Made by a program: the position numbers and the translations under genes. Of a DNA stretch of 64,000 nt, positions 62,951-64,000 are shown piece by piece (the stretch's first letter is position 1; every line of letters begins with the position of its first letter). Source of the stretch: Pomphorhynchus laevis (lineage: Eukaryota; Acanthocephala; Palaeacanthocephala; Echinorhynchida; Pomphorhynchidae). The DNA lies in contig WNNJ02002161.1 of NCBI GenBank assembly GCA_012934845.2, positions 1 through 64,000 of the forward strand. Direction: 5' to 3'. Under the pieces are notes generated by a model. That model was not told where the DNA came from and did no database searches. It saw nothing but the letters and a program-made list of their open reading frames with translations.

Positions 62951-63490
62951 TTATTCCTTTTGTCTGTTCTAAAAATTATTTTGTGGAATTAATACTGAAA
63001 TATTGTTTATCATTATATAGTATTTTATATATGGTATTTTATATCAGTATTAATTTCGATTACCCTACAATATATTTCAAGTGTGATTTAATTACTTTAA
63101 GTATTTTATTCATATAAACAGAAAGTGGTTTTAATGTACATTTAAAAGCACTACATTTGAACCTAGGTTTTATTGGATTTTGATGTAATTTTGGATTCCA
63201 ATATAATATAGGTACATTTTAATTTTTAGTCTACTTGTCTTATTCCTTTTATTACAATGATTTTTTGGTTTGCGTTTAACCGGATTATTATAATATAGTT
63301 GTTTATTATGTACTATACTACTTCTGCCGATTCCTTATATCACGTCATTTAATCCTAATGGGTACATGGAATTAAGCGTTTTAGTCTAAAAGCTTTATCT
63401 TTCTAATACTTTTTTTATTTAATATTGACTTATTTTCTGTTTGATTTTATTTTTATAGTAACCTAGTTTAAAAATATGTATCCATTAAAT
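62950..63490 (-). mobile_element. Second Naiad PLE fragment
   Basis: Minus strand: RT C-terminal piece (63490-63430), endonuclease piece LNDVI and NPVKRKP-like (63420-63250) and RT start (63170-62950). Pieces of at least two insertions lie side by side. Broken. Confidence 0.65.
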
Positions 63491-63494
63491 ATTT

Positions 63495-64000
63495 ATTGCT
63501 GTAACTCAATATGGGCAATAGCCAGTCCGCCGATCAGCTACATCTAGCCCACCGCAAGAATTTGAAGCTGATATGCAAATAGATCAAGTTTGTTTTAGTT
63601 TATCTGGCTTCTCAAGTAATATAAATAATGAAGTGGTCTATGATAATGACAATGCATTATGAATCAAAACTATACAAATTAATTATGAAATATCAATAAA
63701 TTCATTTTATCATTATGACTTCTTGGTTTGCGTTTAACTGGATTATTATAATATAGTTGTTTATTATGTATTATACTACTTCTGCCAATTCCTTGTACCA
63801 CGTCATTCAATCCTAATGGGTACATGGAATTAAGCGTTTTAATCCAAAAATCTTCTTTTTCTAATAGTTTTTGATTTAATATTGAAATGTTTTCTTCGAT
63901 AATATGTTCTAAAATAAATAATTTACAGTTTTTAATATCATGTCTTATTAATCTCATATGTTTATGAAATATAGTTTGACTATTATGCTGTATATTATAT
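63495..64000 (-). mobile_element. Naiad PLE endonuclease end, cut by right window edge
   Basis: Minus strand, 63679-63957: LEKEDFWIKTLNSMYPLGLN then DVVQGIG, the end of the N-terminal GIY-YIG domain of Naiads (WIKTLRTLYPYGLND in relatives), followed by a basic linker NPVKRKPRSHNDK. The core GIY-YIG motif would lie beyond the window edge. Confidence 0.75.

Noticed and set aside
1-64000. CRISPR array, bacterial operon, LTR retroelement or DNA transposase
   Set aside because: No spaced repeats, no polycistronic prokaryote-like genes, no protease/integrase or transposase motifs were seen in any frame.

Overview
The window is invertebrate nuclear DNA: strongly AT-rich, with a split protein-coding gene and a dense load of non-LTR retrotransposons and Penelope-like elements (PLEs). 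The species cannot be named from the sequence. Very short introns (about 42-59 nt) beside introns of up to 9.4 kb, together with Naiad-type PLEs, RTE elements and restriction-like-endonuclease (RLE) LINEs, point to a small-bodied invertebrate. No bacterial gene, LTR element or CRISPR array was seen.

The one host gene that can be followed is POLR1A (RPA1/RPA190), the largest subunit of RNA polymerase I. It is spread over 28 exons on the + strand from 5203 to 53135. Reading frame and splice phase can be followed from the N-terminal zinc cluster through the NADFDGD catalytic loop, bridge helix, trigger loop and acidic jaw insertion to the stop codon. The protein is about 1640 residues, normal for the family. 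Two junctions use GC-AG introns in the best reading, one exon is only 37 nt, and one donor (exon 8) stays ambiguous.

Layout. 1-5.2 kb: an RTE LINE cut by the window edge and a 5'-truncated LINE (family B) set in a repeat array just upstream of POLR1A. 5.2-53.1 kb: POLR1A. Its introns hold two RLE LINEs (9.9-11.6 kb minus, 17.2-20.3 kb plus), a family B fragment (13.9-14.8 kb minus), Naiad PLEs (22.7-24.0 kb minus, 45.2-46.4 kb plus), a nearly full-length two-ORF LINE with a four-fold internal repeat (25.1-30.4 kb minus), a second RTE (32.1-33.9 kb minus), an old LINE (37.6-43.3 kb plus) split by a canonical PLE with inverted terminal repeats (39.9-41.8 kb minus), and another PLE endonuclease piece (48.7-49.3 kb minus). 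A fragment of a ribosomal protein L26 gene lies antisense in intron 2. 53.1-64 kb: a mosaic of Naiad pieces, an RLE-type LINE 5' end with an HDV-ribozyme-like leader, a further LINE with an internal duplication, and three close copies of an unrecognised 161-residue membrane-protein gene.

The strongest candidate for something undescribed is that 161-residue gene. Each copy lies directly behind the 3' end of a Naiad PLE, in the same orientation, and a decayed fourth copy in POLR1A intron 26 has the same neighbour. It therefore looks like a cargo or second ORF that moves with the PLE.
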